Below the pieces are notes generated by a model that was not told where the DNA came from, searched no databases, and worked only from the letters and a program-made list of their open reading frames with translations. The translations under genes were made by a program, and so were the position numbers. Shown piece by piece: positions 41,366-50,125 of a DNA stretch of 64,000 nucleotides. Origin of the DNA: JACVRW01 sp963846505 (lineage in GTDB: Bacteria > Actinomycetota > Thermoleophilia > Solirubrobacterales > Thermoleophilaceae); assembly GCA_963846505.1 (NCBI GenBank), contig CAWJWD010000006.1, forward strand, positions 62,001-126,000, written 5' to 3'. How positions within the stretch are numbered: the first letter of the stretch is position 1; every line of letters starts with the position of its first letter.

Positions 41366-42208
41366 TCACCCCAGCGACTCCAGACGCCGCTCGCGGCGTT
41401 CGAACACCGCGATCTCCTCCACCCCCAGGCCGCGCAGCCAGTCCACCGCGCGCTCGTACTCGTGGCCGAGCTGCTCGGGCAGGTGCGCGTCCGAAGACAG
41501 CGCGATCGGCCGCCCGGCCTCGAGGCAGAGCTCGAGGAACGCAGCATCCGGGTAGATCTCGCCGACCGGCTTGCGCAGTCCCGCGGTCGAGACCTCGATC
41601 GCGACGTCGGACTCGGCGATGCCGTCCATGGCGCGCTCGTAGAAGCGGCGCAGGTCGCCCTCGGGCCGCGGCGCGCCCTTGCCCCAGACCTTGACCAGGT
41701 CCGGGTGGGCGAGGACGTCGAACATGCCGCTGCGCGCAGCCTCGCCGAGCGTCTCGAAGTAGCGCGCCCAGACCTTGTCCGGGTCGTTCGAGCGCCAGAT
41801 GTCGGTGTGCTCCCAGCCGGACACGCCGCGCAGGTCGATCGCCTCGTCGCGCAGGAAGTGGATCGAGCCGACGACGTAGTCCCAGTCGCGCGCCTCGAGC
41901 AGGCTCGCCATGCGGTCCTCGCGGCCGGGCACGAAGTCCGCCTCGATGCCGAGCTTCAGATCGGTCTGCTCGCGCACGAAGGCGCAGTACTCGTCGACGT
42001 CGTCGCGCGCCCAATGGCGCCACAACTCGTGCGTCCAGACGTCGAGCGACTGCACGAAGCGGTGGACGTGCTCGGCGACCCCCAGCTCCTGGATGCCACG
42101 CTCGCTCGCGACCTCGCGGTAGCGCTCGGCGTTCGCCGGCGTGAAGTAGCGCGCCGCCGGCGTGTCCTCGTCGTCGGGGCGCAGGTGGACGTGGTAGTCG
42201 GTCAGCAC
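41366..42208 (-). CDS. PHP-domain phosphoesterase (histidinol-phosphatase-like)
   Basis: 280 residues from GTG 42208. It starts VLTDYHVHLRPDDEDTPA, with the metal-binding HxH. Further PHP signatures are GVAEHVHRF, LGIEADFVPGREDRM, DYVVGSIHFL, FDVLAHPDLVKVWG and ALSSDAHLPEQLGHEY. This closely resembles HisK/HisJ histidinol-phosphate phosphatases. No other his genes are present and the setting is the ispD-ispF pair, so the substrate may differ. It starts 13 bases after the ispD stop. Confidence 0.88.
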   Translation of the reverse strand: MLTDYHVHLRPDDEDTPAARYFTPANAERYREVASERGIQELGVAEHVHRFVQSLDVWTHELWRHWARDDVDEYCAFVREQTDLKLGIEADFVPGREDRMASLLEARDWDYVVGSIHFLRDEAIDLRGVSGWEHTDIWRSNDPDKVWARYFETLGEAARSGMFDVLAHPDLVKVWGKGAPRPEGDLRRFYERAMDGIAESDVAIEVSTAGLRKPVGEIYPDAAFLELCLEAGRPIALSSDAHLPEQLGHEYERAVDWLRGLGVEEIAVFERRERRLESLG

Positions 42209-42221
42209 GGCAGCGCGTCCG

Positions 42222-42860
42222 TCAGCCCAGCAGCGCTTCGGCGATGCGCAGGTCGTGCTCGGCGGTGACCTTGATGTTCTCGGTCGGCGCCTCGACCACG
42301 CGCACCGTTCCGCCCAGCGTCCTCGACCAGCGGCGGCGTCGTCGGTGGCGGCGGCGAGCGCGAACTCGTTCGCGTCGAGCGCCCGCCGCAGCACGTCGGC
42401 GCGGAACACCTGCGGCGTCTGGATCGCCCACAGCGTGCGCGCGGTCGAGCGTGCGCAGCACGCGCCCGTCCGGCGCGGCCTCCTTGACCGTGTCGGTCAT
42501 GCGCGCGGCGGCGATCGCGCCGTCCACGCCGGGCTCCAGCGCGTCGACGCAGCGCCGCGACGAGCTCCGGCGTCAGCAGCGGCCGCGCGGCGTCGTGGAC
42601 GACGGCGATCGTCGGCCTCCGGCGCCGCGGCGAGCGGCGTTGCGGACCGAGGCCGAGCGCGACTCGCCGCCGGCCACCCGGTCCGGCGGCTCCTCGTAGC
42701 CCTCCGGCACGGCGACCACGACGCGGTCGCACGTCTCGCGCAGCGCCTCGAGGCTCCACTCCAACAGCGGTCGGCCGGCCAGAACGACGAACGCCTTGGG
42801 CCGGTCGGCTCCAAGGCGCTCGCCGCTGCCGCCGGCCGGGACGATCCCGACGACGGACAT
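42222..42860 (-). CDS. ispD: 2-C-methyl-D-erythritol 4-phosphate cytidylyltransferase, multiply frameshifted
   Basis: Second MEP-pathway enzyme in the locus. It starts at 42860 with MSVVGIVPAGGSGERLGADRPKAF, the CTP-binding loop. Further motifs appear in order but in different frames: TIAVVHDAARPLLTPELVAAL, DGAIAAARMTDTVKEAAPDG, LWAIQTPQVFRADVLRRALDANEFALA, and the tail TENIKVTAEHDLRIAEALLG. I count about six single-base changes between 42320 and 42640, mostly extra bases (for example CTG-c-GTC and GAC-g-CTG). No residue block is lost, so the gene is probably intact in the organism and the sequence is poor here. Coordinates inside it are not reliable. Confidence 0.82.
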
Positions 42861-42871
42861 CAGACTCCTCG

Positions 42872-43425
42872 CTACGCGGTCGCGGCGGCCTTGCCGGTGC
42901 GGCTGGTGTGCGCGTCGACGATCAGGTCCTCGAGGTGCGCCTCGGCCTCGTCCTCCTCCATCTCGAGCGCGTACATCAGCTCGGAGGCGAGGATCTTCTT
43001 CGCCCGCGTGTACATCTGCTTCTCGCCGGTCGAGAGGCCCTTCTCGCTCTCGCGGATGGCGAGGTTGCGCACGACCTCGGCGAGCTCGAAGACGTCGCCG
43101 GTCTTGATCTTCTCGCGGTTGTGCTTGAAGCGCCGGTTCCAGTTCTTCGGCATCTCGCTCACGTCGTCGCGAAGGACGGCCAGGACCTTCCGGACGTCGT
43201 CCTCCCCGATCACGCGCCGGAGGCCCGCCTTGTCGGCGTTTCAGCACGGCACCATGACGGTCATGTCGTTGTGAAGGATCTTGATCGTCAGGTACTCGCG
43301 CTTCTCGCCGAGCACCTCCTTCATCTCCTTCTTCAGGACCTTGCCGGCCCCGTGATGGGGGTAGACCACGTGATCGCCGATCTCGTAGATCGATGTGGGG
43401 ACTCGCGCGTGATCTCGAGGTCCAC
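42872..43425 (-). CDS. carD: CarD/CdnL RNA-polymerase-binding regulator, frame and stop disturbed
   Basis: About 180 residues. The protein is assembled from LEITRESP (frame from about 43425), then IYEIGDHVVYPHHGAGKVLKKE, and ADKAGLRRVIGEDDVRKVLAVL through ELMYALEMEEDEAEAHLEDLIVD. It matches CarD (RID domain that binds the polymerase beta subunit, then the DNA-binding helices). Two problems: a missing C in a C-run near 43400 shifts frame, and a TGA at 43241-43243 sits where VPCENADK is expected. CarD is essential in many actinobacteria, so errors are likely. The start codon is uncertain: GTG 43425 has only a weak ribosome site. Confidence 0.78.
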
Positions 43426-43506
43426 GATCTCTTGCTCAATCGACTGCGTCGCTGATGGGGCCCTCCTTCGACGAGCGGCGCGGGGAAGCGCCGCCTGATC
43501 TGTCAT

Positions 43507-44620
43507 TCACGTTTGCAGGTAGCGGTCCACGAGGTTGATCTCCTGCAGGCGGCGAAGGCCCTCGCGGATGTCCTTCGCCCGCATGTCGCCGACGCCCTCG
43601 ATGGACTCCAGCTCGCGGGTCGTTGGCGGCGAGGATCTCGTCCAGCCCGCTCGAACTCCGCCACGATGCTGGCACCACCATCTTCGGGCAGGCGCGGGAT
43701 GCGCCCGAGGATGCGGTGGCCACGCGGCGAGACGGGGTGGTCGAGCGTGTTGAGCTTGCGGTCGTGGCCGAGCAGCTCGCCGAGGCGGCCGAAGTCGAGC
43801 AGGTCCTGGTGGGGCAGCCGGGCGAGCGAGTCGAGCACCGAGGCGAAGCCCTCCTCGGTGGGCTCGACGATGTAGTCGCGCACGAGCGCGGACTTGTCGG
43901 CGGCGACGCCGACCATCGTCTCCTCGAGCTGCATCTCGATCAGGCGCCCCTCGGCGCCCAGCTCGACGATGTAGCGCTCGATCTCGACCGCCATGCGCGT
44001 CACGAGCTCGGCGCGCTGGAGCACGGTCAGCACGTCGTGCAGGGTCACGCCGCCCTCGAACTCGAGCGCCGTCAGGCGGGTGGAGACCTGGTCGAGGCGG
44101 CTGCGGTACTTGTCGAGCGTGGCCAGCGCCTGGTTGGCCTTCGCCAGCACGACCGGGATGTCCTCGAGGATGTACTTGGCGCCGTCGAGATAGAGCGAGA
44201 CGACGCTGCGCGCCGCGGAGATCGCGATCACGAGCGCGTCGGTCTGCTTCGAGACGCGCTCGGCGGTGCGGTGGCGGGTGCCGGTCTCGAGCGAGAGGAT
44301 CGTCGGGTCCGGCATCAGCTGCACGTTCGCCCACTGGATCTTGGTCGCCGTTGGACGTGAGCATGATCGCCCCGTCCATCTTCGCCAGCTGGTAGAGCAG
44401 CGCCGGGGTGTAGTCGACCTCGAGCTTGACGCCGCCCGAGAGCAGGAACGAGAGCTCCTCGGACTCGCCGATGCAGATCAGCGCGCCCGTGCGGCGCCTG
44501 CACGATGTTGTCGAGACCCTCGCGGACCGCCGTGCCGGGCGCGACCATCTCGAGCGCCCTCACCAGCCGGGGTTCTTGCCGAGCCTCGAGCTCTGCTACG
44601 TCATCCCCGGCGTACGGCAT
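43507..44620 (-). CDS. disA: DisA, diadenylate cyclase and DNA-integrity scanning protein, frameshifted
   Basis: Produces cyclic di-AMP. N-terminus MPYAGDDVAELEARQEPRL, then MVAPGTAVREGLDNIVQA. The DAC domain holds LAKMDGAIML (DGA motif) and SLETGTRHRTAERVSKQTDAL (RHR motif), and is followed by the helical spine and a helix-hairpin-helix end (ELESIEGVGDMRAKDIREGLRRL). The frame changes near 44487, 44353, 43643 and 43620, each equal to one extra base (GCG-c-CGC, AAC-g-GCG, CGG-g-CTG, GAC-c-CGC). Everything else is intact at about 370 residues. Its position between radA and carD-ispD matches Bacillus and other actinobacteria. Confidence 0.87.
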
Positions 44621-44632
44621 CCCCGGCCCATT

Positions 44633-45113
44633 CTACGGGATTCGCCCCAGAAATGTCCTCGTTTTGGCTCTAGGAGGCATTTTCGGGTCTACCACCCGAT
44701 CTCCGCGCGCGCGCAGGAGCAGTTGGCAGCAGAGCGAACCCGCTCGAGCAGCGGGTTCGAGCTCGATCGGTTCGCCCCAGCGCCAGTCGACGTACTGCGT
44801 GCCGTCGTGTGGCTGCGGCACGCTGGGGACGCCGCTCGAAGATCGTCGCCTCGCGGTTGCGCATGCGCAGCGCGTAGGCGGGCCGGTCGGTCTCGGCCTC
44901 GCCCTGCAGCGCCCCCGGGAGCACCTCGACGCCGAGCTTCTCACGCCCCGCCCGGCGGACCGCCTGGTCCTCGTCCTCGCCGGGCGCGACGCTGACCGCC
45001 GGCAGGCCCCAGACGCCGGGCAGCGACTCGTCGTCGACCGGCCGCAGGACCATCAGCACCCGTCCGCCACCGGCACCGATCACGAGCGCTATGGAGTGCT
45101 TGACGGTCTTCAT
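44633..45113 (-). CDS. Nudix-fold protein with degenerate Nudix box, frameshifted
   Basis: About 160 residues from ATG 45113 (MKTVKHSIALVIGAGGGRVL). The Nudix region reads VWGLPAVSVAPGEDEDQAVRRAGREKLGVEV, in which the usual RE of the box is RA and the metal-binding EE reads EK, so hydrolase activity is doubtful. A frame change near 44840 leads to VPSVPQPHDGTQYVDWRWGEPIELEPAARAG. It lies between radA and disA in the same direction, 12 bases from disA. It could bind rather than cleave a nucleotide, for example in c-di-AMP or polymerase control; this is speculation. Check the box with better reads first. Confidence 0.65.
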
Positions 45114-45185
45114 CGGCCTCGTGTCCCGCAGAAGCTTCGACCGGAGCCGGGCCAACGGTCGCCGCGGCGGCGGTGAGGCGCCGCG

Positions 45186-46547
45186 TCAGGCGGCGCGCGG
45201 GATTGGCGTCCGGGGAGGGCGGCTCGGAGCGCGGCGCGGACGTCGGTGAGCGTCTCCGTCGGGTGGAGGATCGTCGGCAGCCCGAACTTCTTCGCCTCGC
45301 CGAGACGACGGTCGGCGTGGGCCGCGTGGCGCAGCTCGCCGGTCAGGCCGAGCTCGCCGAAGGCGGCGAGCGGGCGGCCGTCGCAGGCGAGGTCGACGCC
45401 CTTGGCGGCCGAGGCGAGCGCGAGGGCGATCGCCAGGTCGGCGCCGGGCTCGTCGATGCGCACGCCGCCGGCGACCGACACGAAGACGTCGCTGCCGCCG
45501 AGCGAGACGCCGGCGTGGCGGGCGAGCACGGCGAGCACGAGCGCAAGGCGGTTGCGGTCGACGCCGTTGGCGACGCGCCGCGGCGGCACGAGCTCGCTCG
45601 GCGCGACCAGCGCCTGGACCTCGACCAGCAGCGGCCGCGAGCCCTCCATCGAGCAGAGGACGACCGAGCCGGGGGCGCGCGTGGCCTCGACGACGAAGCG
45701 GGCGCGTGGCGTCCTGGACCTCGACGAGGCCCTCGTCGCGCATCTCGAAGACGCCGGCCTCGTTGGTCGAGCCGAAGCGGTTCTTGAGCGCGCGCAGGGT
45801 GCGGTAGGTGCGCTCGCGCTCGCCCTCGAAGCTGATCACGCAGTCGACGAGGTGCTCGAGCACGCGCGGGCCGGCGAGCGCGCCCTCCTTGGTCACGTGC
45901 CCGACGAGCACGATCGCCGTGCCCTGGCTCTTGGCGACGCGCATCAGCCGCCCCGCCACCTCGCGCACCTGACCGACCGAGCCGGGAGCGCCGGACAGCC
46001 CAGGGTCGTACAGCACCTGGACGGAGTCGATCACGCAGGCGTCCGGACGCTCGGCCTCGATCGTCGCGAGCACCGCGTCGAGGTCGGTCTCGGCGACGAT
46101 CGGCACCGCCAGCGCCGCCGGGCCCATGCGCTGCGCGCGCAGCCGCACCTGGGCGGCGGACTCCTCGCCCGAGACGTAGAGCACGCTGCGCCCGGCGGCG
46201 GCGAGGCCGGCGAGCGCGCCGGTGGTGAGCGTCGACTTGCCGATCCCGGGCGAGCCGCCGAGCAGCACGAGCGAGCCGGGCACGAGACCGCCGCCGAGCA
46301 CGCGGTCGAGCTCGCCGATGCCGGTCAGCATGCGCTGGACCGCGGGCGCCTCGACCTCGCTCAGCCGCACGGGGCGCAACGCCCGCCGCGCAGCGGCCTT
46401 GCCACCCCCCGCGCCCCGCGCGGAGACGGGCGCCCGCGCCTCCTCGGCGAGCGTGTTCCACTCGCCGCAGCCCGGACAGCGCCCATGCCACTTGGGCGAC
46501 TCGTGGCCACAGGCGCTGCAGGCGAAGACGGCGGTCGAGCGAGGCAT
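45186..46547 (-). CDS. radA: DNA repair protein RadA/Sms, frameshifted near the C-terminus
   Basis: About 450 residues. The N-terminal zinc finger is FACSACGHESPKWHGRCPGCGEWNTL, Walker A is LGGSPGIGKSTLTTGAL, and KNRFGST is the RadA-specific motif. After a frame change near 45707 the Lon-like C-terminal domain continues as EGSRPLLVEVQALVAPSELVPPRR and GVSLGGSDVFVSVAGGVRIDEPGADLAIALAL. A helicase-like factor in branched recombination intermediates. The true stop is uncertain: one missing C near 45220 would end it at 45186; as sequenced, the frame runs on to 45110 and overlaps the Nudix start. Confidence 0.88.
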   Translation of the reverse strand: MPRSTAVFACSACGHESPKWHGRCPGCGEWNTLAEEARAPVSARGAGGGKAAARRALRPVRLSEVEAPAVQRMLTGIGELDRVLGGGLVPGSLVLLGGSPGIGKSTLTTGALAGLAAAGRSVLYVSGEESAAQVRLRAQRMGPAALAVPIVAETDLDAVLATIEAERPDACVIDSVQVLYDPGLSGAPGSVGQVREVAGRLMRVAKSQGTAIVLVGHVTKEGALAGPRVLEHLVDCVISFEGERERTYRTLRALKNRFGSTNEAGVFEMRDEGLVEVQDATRPLRRRGHARPRLGRPLLDGGLAAAAGRGPGAGRAERARAAAARRQRRRPQPPCARARRARPPRRRLARRQRRLRVGRRRRAHRRARRRPGDRPRARLGRQGRRPRLRRPPARRLRRARPDRRAAPRGPRRPSSRRGEEVRAADDPPPDGDAHRRPRRAPSRPPRTPIPRAA

Positions 46548-46602
46548 CGGCACGAGGCTAAGCCCGCAGCAGGACGACTTCGCCCCCTCTAGCCTCGGTC
46601 GG

Positions 46603-47796
46603 GTGCCCGCTGGATTCGACCGCCGCGCGCTCGCGACGCTCTCCGCCGGACACGCCTGCGCCGACATGTGCCAGGGGGCGGTGCCGGCGCTGTTTCCGTT
46701 CCTGATCTCCCAGCGCGGGCTCTCCTTCGGCGCCACCAGCGGCCTGCTGGTGACGATGACCGTCTGCTCGTCGGTGCTCCAGCCGCTGTTCGGACTCGTC
46801 GCCGACCGCAGCTCGCGCAGCTTCTTCATGCCGCTCGGCCTGGTGCTCGCCGGCACGGGCGTGGCCGTCTGCGGCGCGGTGTCCTCGTACGGCGTCGAGC
46901 TGGCGGCCGTGGCCGTCGGCGGGCTCGGCGTCGGCCTCTTCCACCCGGACGCCGCCCGGCGCGCCCGTGCGGCCGCCGGCGCGCGCGTGGCGACGGGCTT
47001 CAGCCTCTTCTCCGTCGGCGGCAACGCCGGCTTCGCGCTCGCGCCGGTGGTGATCACCCCCGCGGTGCTGCTGTTCGGCCTTCCGGGGGCGGTCGTGGTG
47101 CTCGCCCCCTGCCTGGTCTGCGCCACGCTGCTGGCGCTGCACCCGCCGGCGCTGCGGCGGCCGAGCGCCCAGCATGCCGACGCGCCGCCCGAGCCCGATC
47201 GCTGGGGCGCGTTCTCGAAGATCGGCGCGATCGCGGCGCTGCGCTCCGGCGTCTACTTCGGCATGCAGGCGTTCCTCGCCGGCTACTTCGTGCAGTACCT
47301 GGGCGCCTCCGACGGCGCCGCCAACGCGGCGCTCGCAGCGCTGCTGACCGCGGGCGCGCTGGGCACGCTGGTCGGAGGTCGACTGGCCGACCGCGTCGAC
47401 CCGCGGCTCGTGCTGCTCGGCTCGATGGTGCTGCAGCCGCTGCTGCTGGCGCTGCTGCTGAGCGTCGACAGCGCGCTGCCGGCCGCGCTCGTGGCGGCGC
47501 TGCTCGGCTTCGTCACGGTGGGGACGTTCAGCGTCACCGTGGTGATGGGCCAGGGCTACCTGCCGTCGCGACCCGGTCTCGCCTCCGGCGTCACGCTTGG
47601 ACTGGCGATCGGCGTCGGCGGCCTGATCGCGGCGCTGCTCGGGCCGGTGGCGGACGCGGACGGCACCCGCACCGTGCTCTGGCTGCTCGCGCTGCTGCCG
47701 CTGCCGGCCGGGCTGCTGGCGGCGCTGCTGCCGAGCCCGGACGCCGCGCACCCCGGCGGCGTGCGCGCCGCACTGGCTGGATCAGCGCGGCGCTAG
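46603..47796 (+). CDS. MFS transporter of the fosmidomycin-resistance (Fsr) type
   Basis: 397 residues from GTG 46603. Twelve hydrophobic helices; SAGHACADMCQGAVPALFPFLISQRGLSFGATSGLL and GLGVGLFHPDAARRARAAAGARVATGFSLFSVGGNAGFALAP are strongly like the Fsr subgroup, where HPEA/HPDA and the SVGGNxG loop are conserved. Substrate unknown; the name does not prove fosmidomycin export. It is divergent from radA with 55 bases between the starts and begins a plus-strand island within the minus-strand housekeeping string. Confidence 0.88.
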   Translation: MPAGFDRRALATLSAGHACADMCQGAVPALFPFLISQRGLSFGATSGLLVTMTVCSSVLQPLFGLVADRSSRSFFMPLGLVLAGTGVAVCGAVSSYGVELAAVAVGGLGVGLFHPDAARRARAAAGARVATGFSLFSVGGNAGFALAPVVITPAVLLFGLPGAVVVLAPCLVCATLLALHPPALRRPSAQHADAPPEPDRWGAFSKIGAIAALRSGVYFGMQAFLAGYFVQYLGASDGAANAALAALLTAGALGTLVGGRLADRVDPRLVLLGSMVLQPLLLALLLSVDSALPAALVAALLGFVTVGTFSVTVVMGQGYLPSRPGLASGVTLGLAIGVGGLIAALLGPVADADGTRTVLWLLALLPLPAGLLAALLPSPDAAHPGGVRAALAGSARR

Positions 47797-47883
47797 CTCC
47801 TACCGGCAGCGAGTCCGCGGGGGCGGGCGACGCGAACGGACGTTTGCGTTCCGTCCGAGCCGCGCGCTTCCATCGCCCGTCCC

Positions 47884-49551
47884 GTGGATCTGCTCGACCA
47901 TCCGCTGACCACCGCCGAGTTCGTCGCCGTCGACACCGAGACGAACGGGCTCGCCGGCGAGCTCTGCGAGCTGACCGAGGTCGGCGCGGTGCTCGTCGGC
48001 GGCGGCGAGCTGCACGAGAGCTTCGACTCGCTCGTGCGCGTCGAGCGGCCGCTGCGGCGCGGGATCCAACGCTTCACCGGGATCAGCCAGAACATGGTCG
48101 ACGGCGCGCCACCCCCGAGCGAGGTGCTCGCCGAGCTCGAGCCGTTGCTGCGAGACCGCGTGCTGGTCGCCCACAACGCCCGCTTCGACACGCGCGTGCT
48201 GGCCCAGGCGTTCGAGCGCGCCGGCCTGGACTGGCCCGACCCGCCGACGCTCTGCACCGTCACCCTGGCCCGCCGCTTCGCGCCCCTGGCACGTCAACGC
48301 AAGCTCGCCGCGCTCGCCGACGCGCTCGGCATCGAGGTCGAGGAGGTGCACCGCGCGCTGCCCGACGCGCTCACCTGCGCGCGCATCTTCTGCGCCCTGT
48401 TCCCGAAGCTGTGCGCGAACGCCATCCACGTGCGCGACGCGGTCGACATGCTGCGCTCGCGCCGCCGTGCGCGCAAGACCGAGGCCGCCGAGCGCATCCC
48501 GCCGTCCGAGCGCCCCGACCTCTCCTCGCTGCCCGACGACCCGGGCGTCTACCTCTTCCGCGACGAGCGCGGCCGCCCGGTCTACATCGGCAAGTCGGTC
48601 TCGCTGCGCTCGCGCGCCCGCTCGCACTTCTGCGCGCCCGCCGGCTGGACCGAGCGGGCGGAGGTGGTCGACTACCGCCCGACCAACTCCGAGCTCGGGG
48701 CGCTCGTGCTCGAGAACCGGCTGATCAAGCAGCACCGGCCGGCCGGCAACAAGAAGCTCAAGCGCACCGACGCCTACGTCTACCTGCGCTGCCGCCTCGA
48801 CATCCCCTACCCGGTGCTCGAGGTCGCCGGCGAGCCCGCGCCCGGCAACGCCGTCAACGTCGGGCCGCTGCGCGGCAAGGCCCTCGCCGTCGAGCTCGCC
48901 GACCAGCTGACCTCGCTCTACCGCCTGCGCCACTGCGGCCGCACGCTGGAGCTGCGCGAGCACCCGTCCGCCTACGGCCAGATGGAGCGCTGCGTCTCCC
49001 CCTGCCTCGGCGACCTCGACCCCAACGCCTACCGCCGCCAGCTCGACGAGGCCCTCTCCTTCTTCGACGCAGCCGACGGCCGCGAGCGCCTGCTCGCCGA
49101 GATCGACGCCCGCATCGCCGCCGCCTCCCGGGACCACCGCTACGAACGCGCCGCCGCCCTGCTGCGCCGCCGCGGCCGCGTCTCCTGGTTGTTGGAGACG
49201 CTCGAGGGCGTCCTGCGCGCCGTCCACACCCTGCCCCGCCTCGTCCTCGCCCGCCATCCGAGCAAGGACCGCTACGACGCCTTCTGGATCGTCCAGGGCC
49301 GCCTGGTCGACTGGGGACCCCTGCCCGGGCCGACCGAGCTGCAGCAGCGCACCGAGGCCGCGCTCAGCTGCGCCACGCCCGCGCGGCGAAGCGTCGTGGG
49401 GCCGGACGAGGTCGACGAACTGCGCATCGCCGCCGCCTGGGTCGCCGACAACGAGCCCCCGACCTTGCCGCTCGACCCTGCGCCCGACGCGGGACGCCTC
49501 CAGGACTTCCTGCTCAGCACTGGCGCCGCCTCCGCACACGCCGCCGCCTAG
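47884..49551 (+). CDS. DEDDh exonuclease fused to a GIY-YIG (UvrC/Cho-like) nuclease
   Basis: 555 residues from a GTG. The first domain (about 10-180) is a DnaQ-type 3'-5' exonuclease: FVAVDTETNGLAGELCELTEVG (DxE), VLVAHNARFDTRVLAQAF, and HRALPDALTCARIF (HxxxxD). The second (about 212-290) is GIY-YIG: LPDDPGVYLFRDERGRPVYIGKSVSLRSRARSHF, with ELGALVLENRLIKQHRP holding the metal-binding Glu. A UvrC-like C-terminal region follows, without the RNase H-like UvrC half. Likely nicks and trims damaged DNA. This architecture is recurrent in actinobacteria and resembles Cho. Confidence 0.92.
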   Translation: MDLLDHPLTTAEFVAVDTETNGLAGELCELTEVGAVLVGGGELHESFDSLVRVERPLRRGIQRFTGISQNMVDGAPPPSEVLAELEPLLRDRVLVAHNARFDTRVLAQAFERAGLDWPDPPTLCTVTLARRFAPLARQRKLAALADALGIEVEEVHRALPDALTCARIFCALFPKLCANAIHVRDAVDMLRSRRRARKTEAAERIPPSERPDLSSLPDDPGVYLFRDERGRPVYIGKSVSLRSRARSHFCAPAGWTERAEVVDYRPTNSELGALVLENRLIKQHRPAGNKKLKRTDAYVYLRCRLDIPYPVLEVAGEPAPGNAVNVGPLRGKALAVELADQLTSLYRLRHCGRTLELREHPSAYGQMERCVSPCLGDLDPNAYRRQLDEALSFFDAADGRERLLAEIDARIAAASRDHRYERAAALLRRRGRVSWLLETLEGVLRAVHTLPRLVLARHPSKDRYDAFWIVQGRLVDWGPLPGPTELQQRTEAALSCATPARRSVVGPDEVDELRIAAAWVADNEPPTLPLDPAPDAGRLQDFLLSTGAASAHAAA

Positions 49552-49769
49552 CCCTCCGCGGCCACCGCCCGCTCCGCCGCCTCGAAGCCGGCCTTCGAAT
49601 GGGTGCCGTCGCAGAAGGGCTTCGTGGTCGAGCCGCCGCAGCGGCACAACGCCACCGCCTCGCCCCGCTCGGCGAGGTCGTACTCGTTGCCGTCCGCGTC
49701 GATCAAGGTGATCGGCCCGGTGACCTTGTAGGGCCCGTTGTGGCGGGCCTTGATGACGACTCGCTCCAT
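49548..49769 (-). CDS. CDGSH iron-sulfur domain protein
   Basis: 73 residues from ATG 49769, with a strong ribosome site (AGGAGG, seven bases upstream). The single CDGSH motif reads CRCGGSTTKPFCDGTHSKAGF, giving the three-Cys one-His ligands of a 2Fe-2S cluster. The N-terminal half is a short beta region (MERVVIKARHNGPYKVTGPI). Role probably redox or cluster transfer. Its stop overlaps that of the convergent nuclease. Confidence 0.92.
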   Translation of the reverse strand: MERVVIKARHNGPYKVTGPITLIDADGNEYDLAERGEAVALCRCGGSTTKPFCDGTHSKAGFEAAERAVAAEG

Positions 49770-49817
49770 GAGCGTTCCTCCTCGGTCGGTGTGCTGGCCG
49801 TCATTGTTACCCGCTCG

Positions 49818-50120
49818 ATGCAGCGGATAGCCCGGATCGATCATCCGGAGGTGAGCGAGATCGTGCCCTCGCACCACTGCGTGGTGCGCTTCCGCCAACG
49901 CCATCCGATCCGCGCGCCCGGCGGCGAGGTGGTCGCCGACGCGCTGATCGCCACGATCGAGGACGCCGACGTGTCGGGCTGGCCGCCGGCGTGGGCCGTG
50001 AGCGACCGGCGCACCGAGCTGTGGGCCGTCAACGGCGAGCTGGCGTTCCCGCTGGAGCGCACCGACCGGCCCGGGCGCTACCTGGCGACGACCTGCCTCG
50101 TGCGCGGCGAGCGCCGCTGA
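49818..50120 (+). CDS. Hypothetical protein, about 100 residues
   Basis: 100 residues from ATG 49818, beginning MQRIARIDHPEVSEIVPSHH. A mixed alpha/beta sequence with CVVRFRQRHPIRAPG and RRTELWAVNGELAFPLERTDRPGRYLATTCL. No signal or membrane segment. It looks like a stand-alone single-domain protein seen near clpC in some relatives, though I cannot name it. Divergent from the CDGSH gene and followed by a perfect hairpin terminator. Confidence 0.6.
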   Translation: MQRIARIDHPEVSEIVPSHHCVVRFRQRHPIRAPGGEVVADALIATIEDADVSGWPPAWAVSDRRTELWAVNGELAFPLERTDRPGRYLATTCLVRGERR

Positions 50121-50125
50121 AATGC

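Noticed and set aside
43241..43243. Selenocysteine reading of the carD TGA
   Set aside because: No SECIS-like hairpin was seen downstream, the family has Glu here, and the region is error-rich.
833..45800. Programmed frameshifting or unusual genetic code to explain the many frame breaks
   Set aside because: Breaks have varied contexts, occur many times per gene, go in both directions and spare long genes; sequence error explains them more simply.
46668..50120. An 1150-residue plus-strand frame
   Set aside because: Arginine/alanine-rich shadow of the MFS and nuclease genes in another frame; only its last 100 codons look real and are listed.
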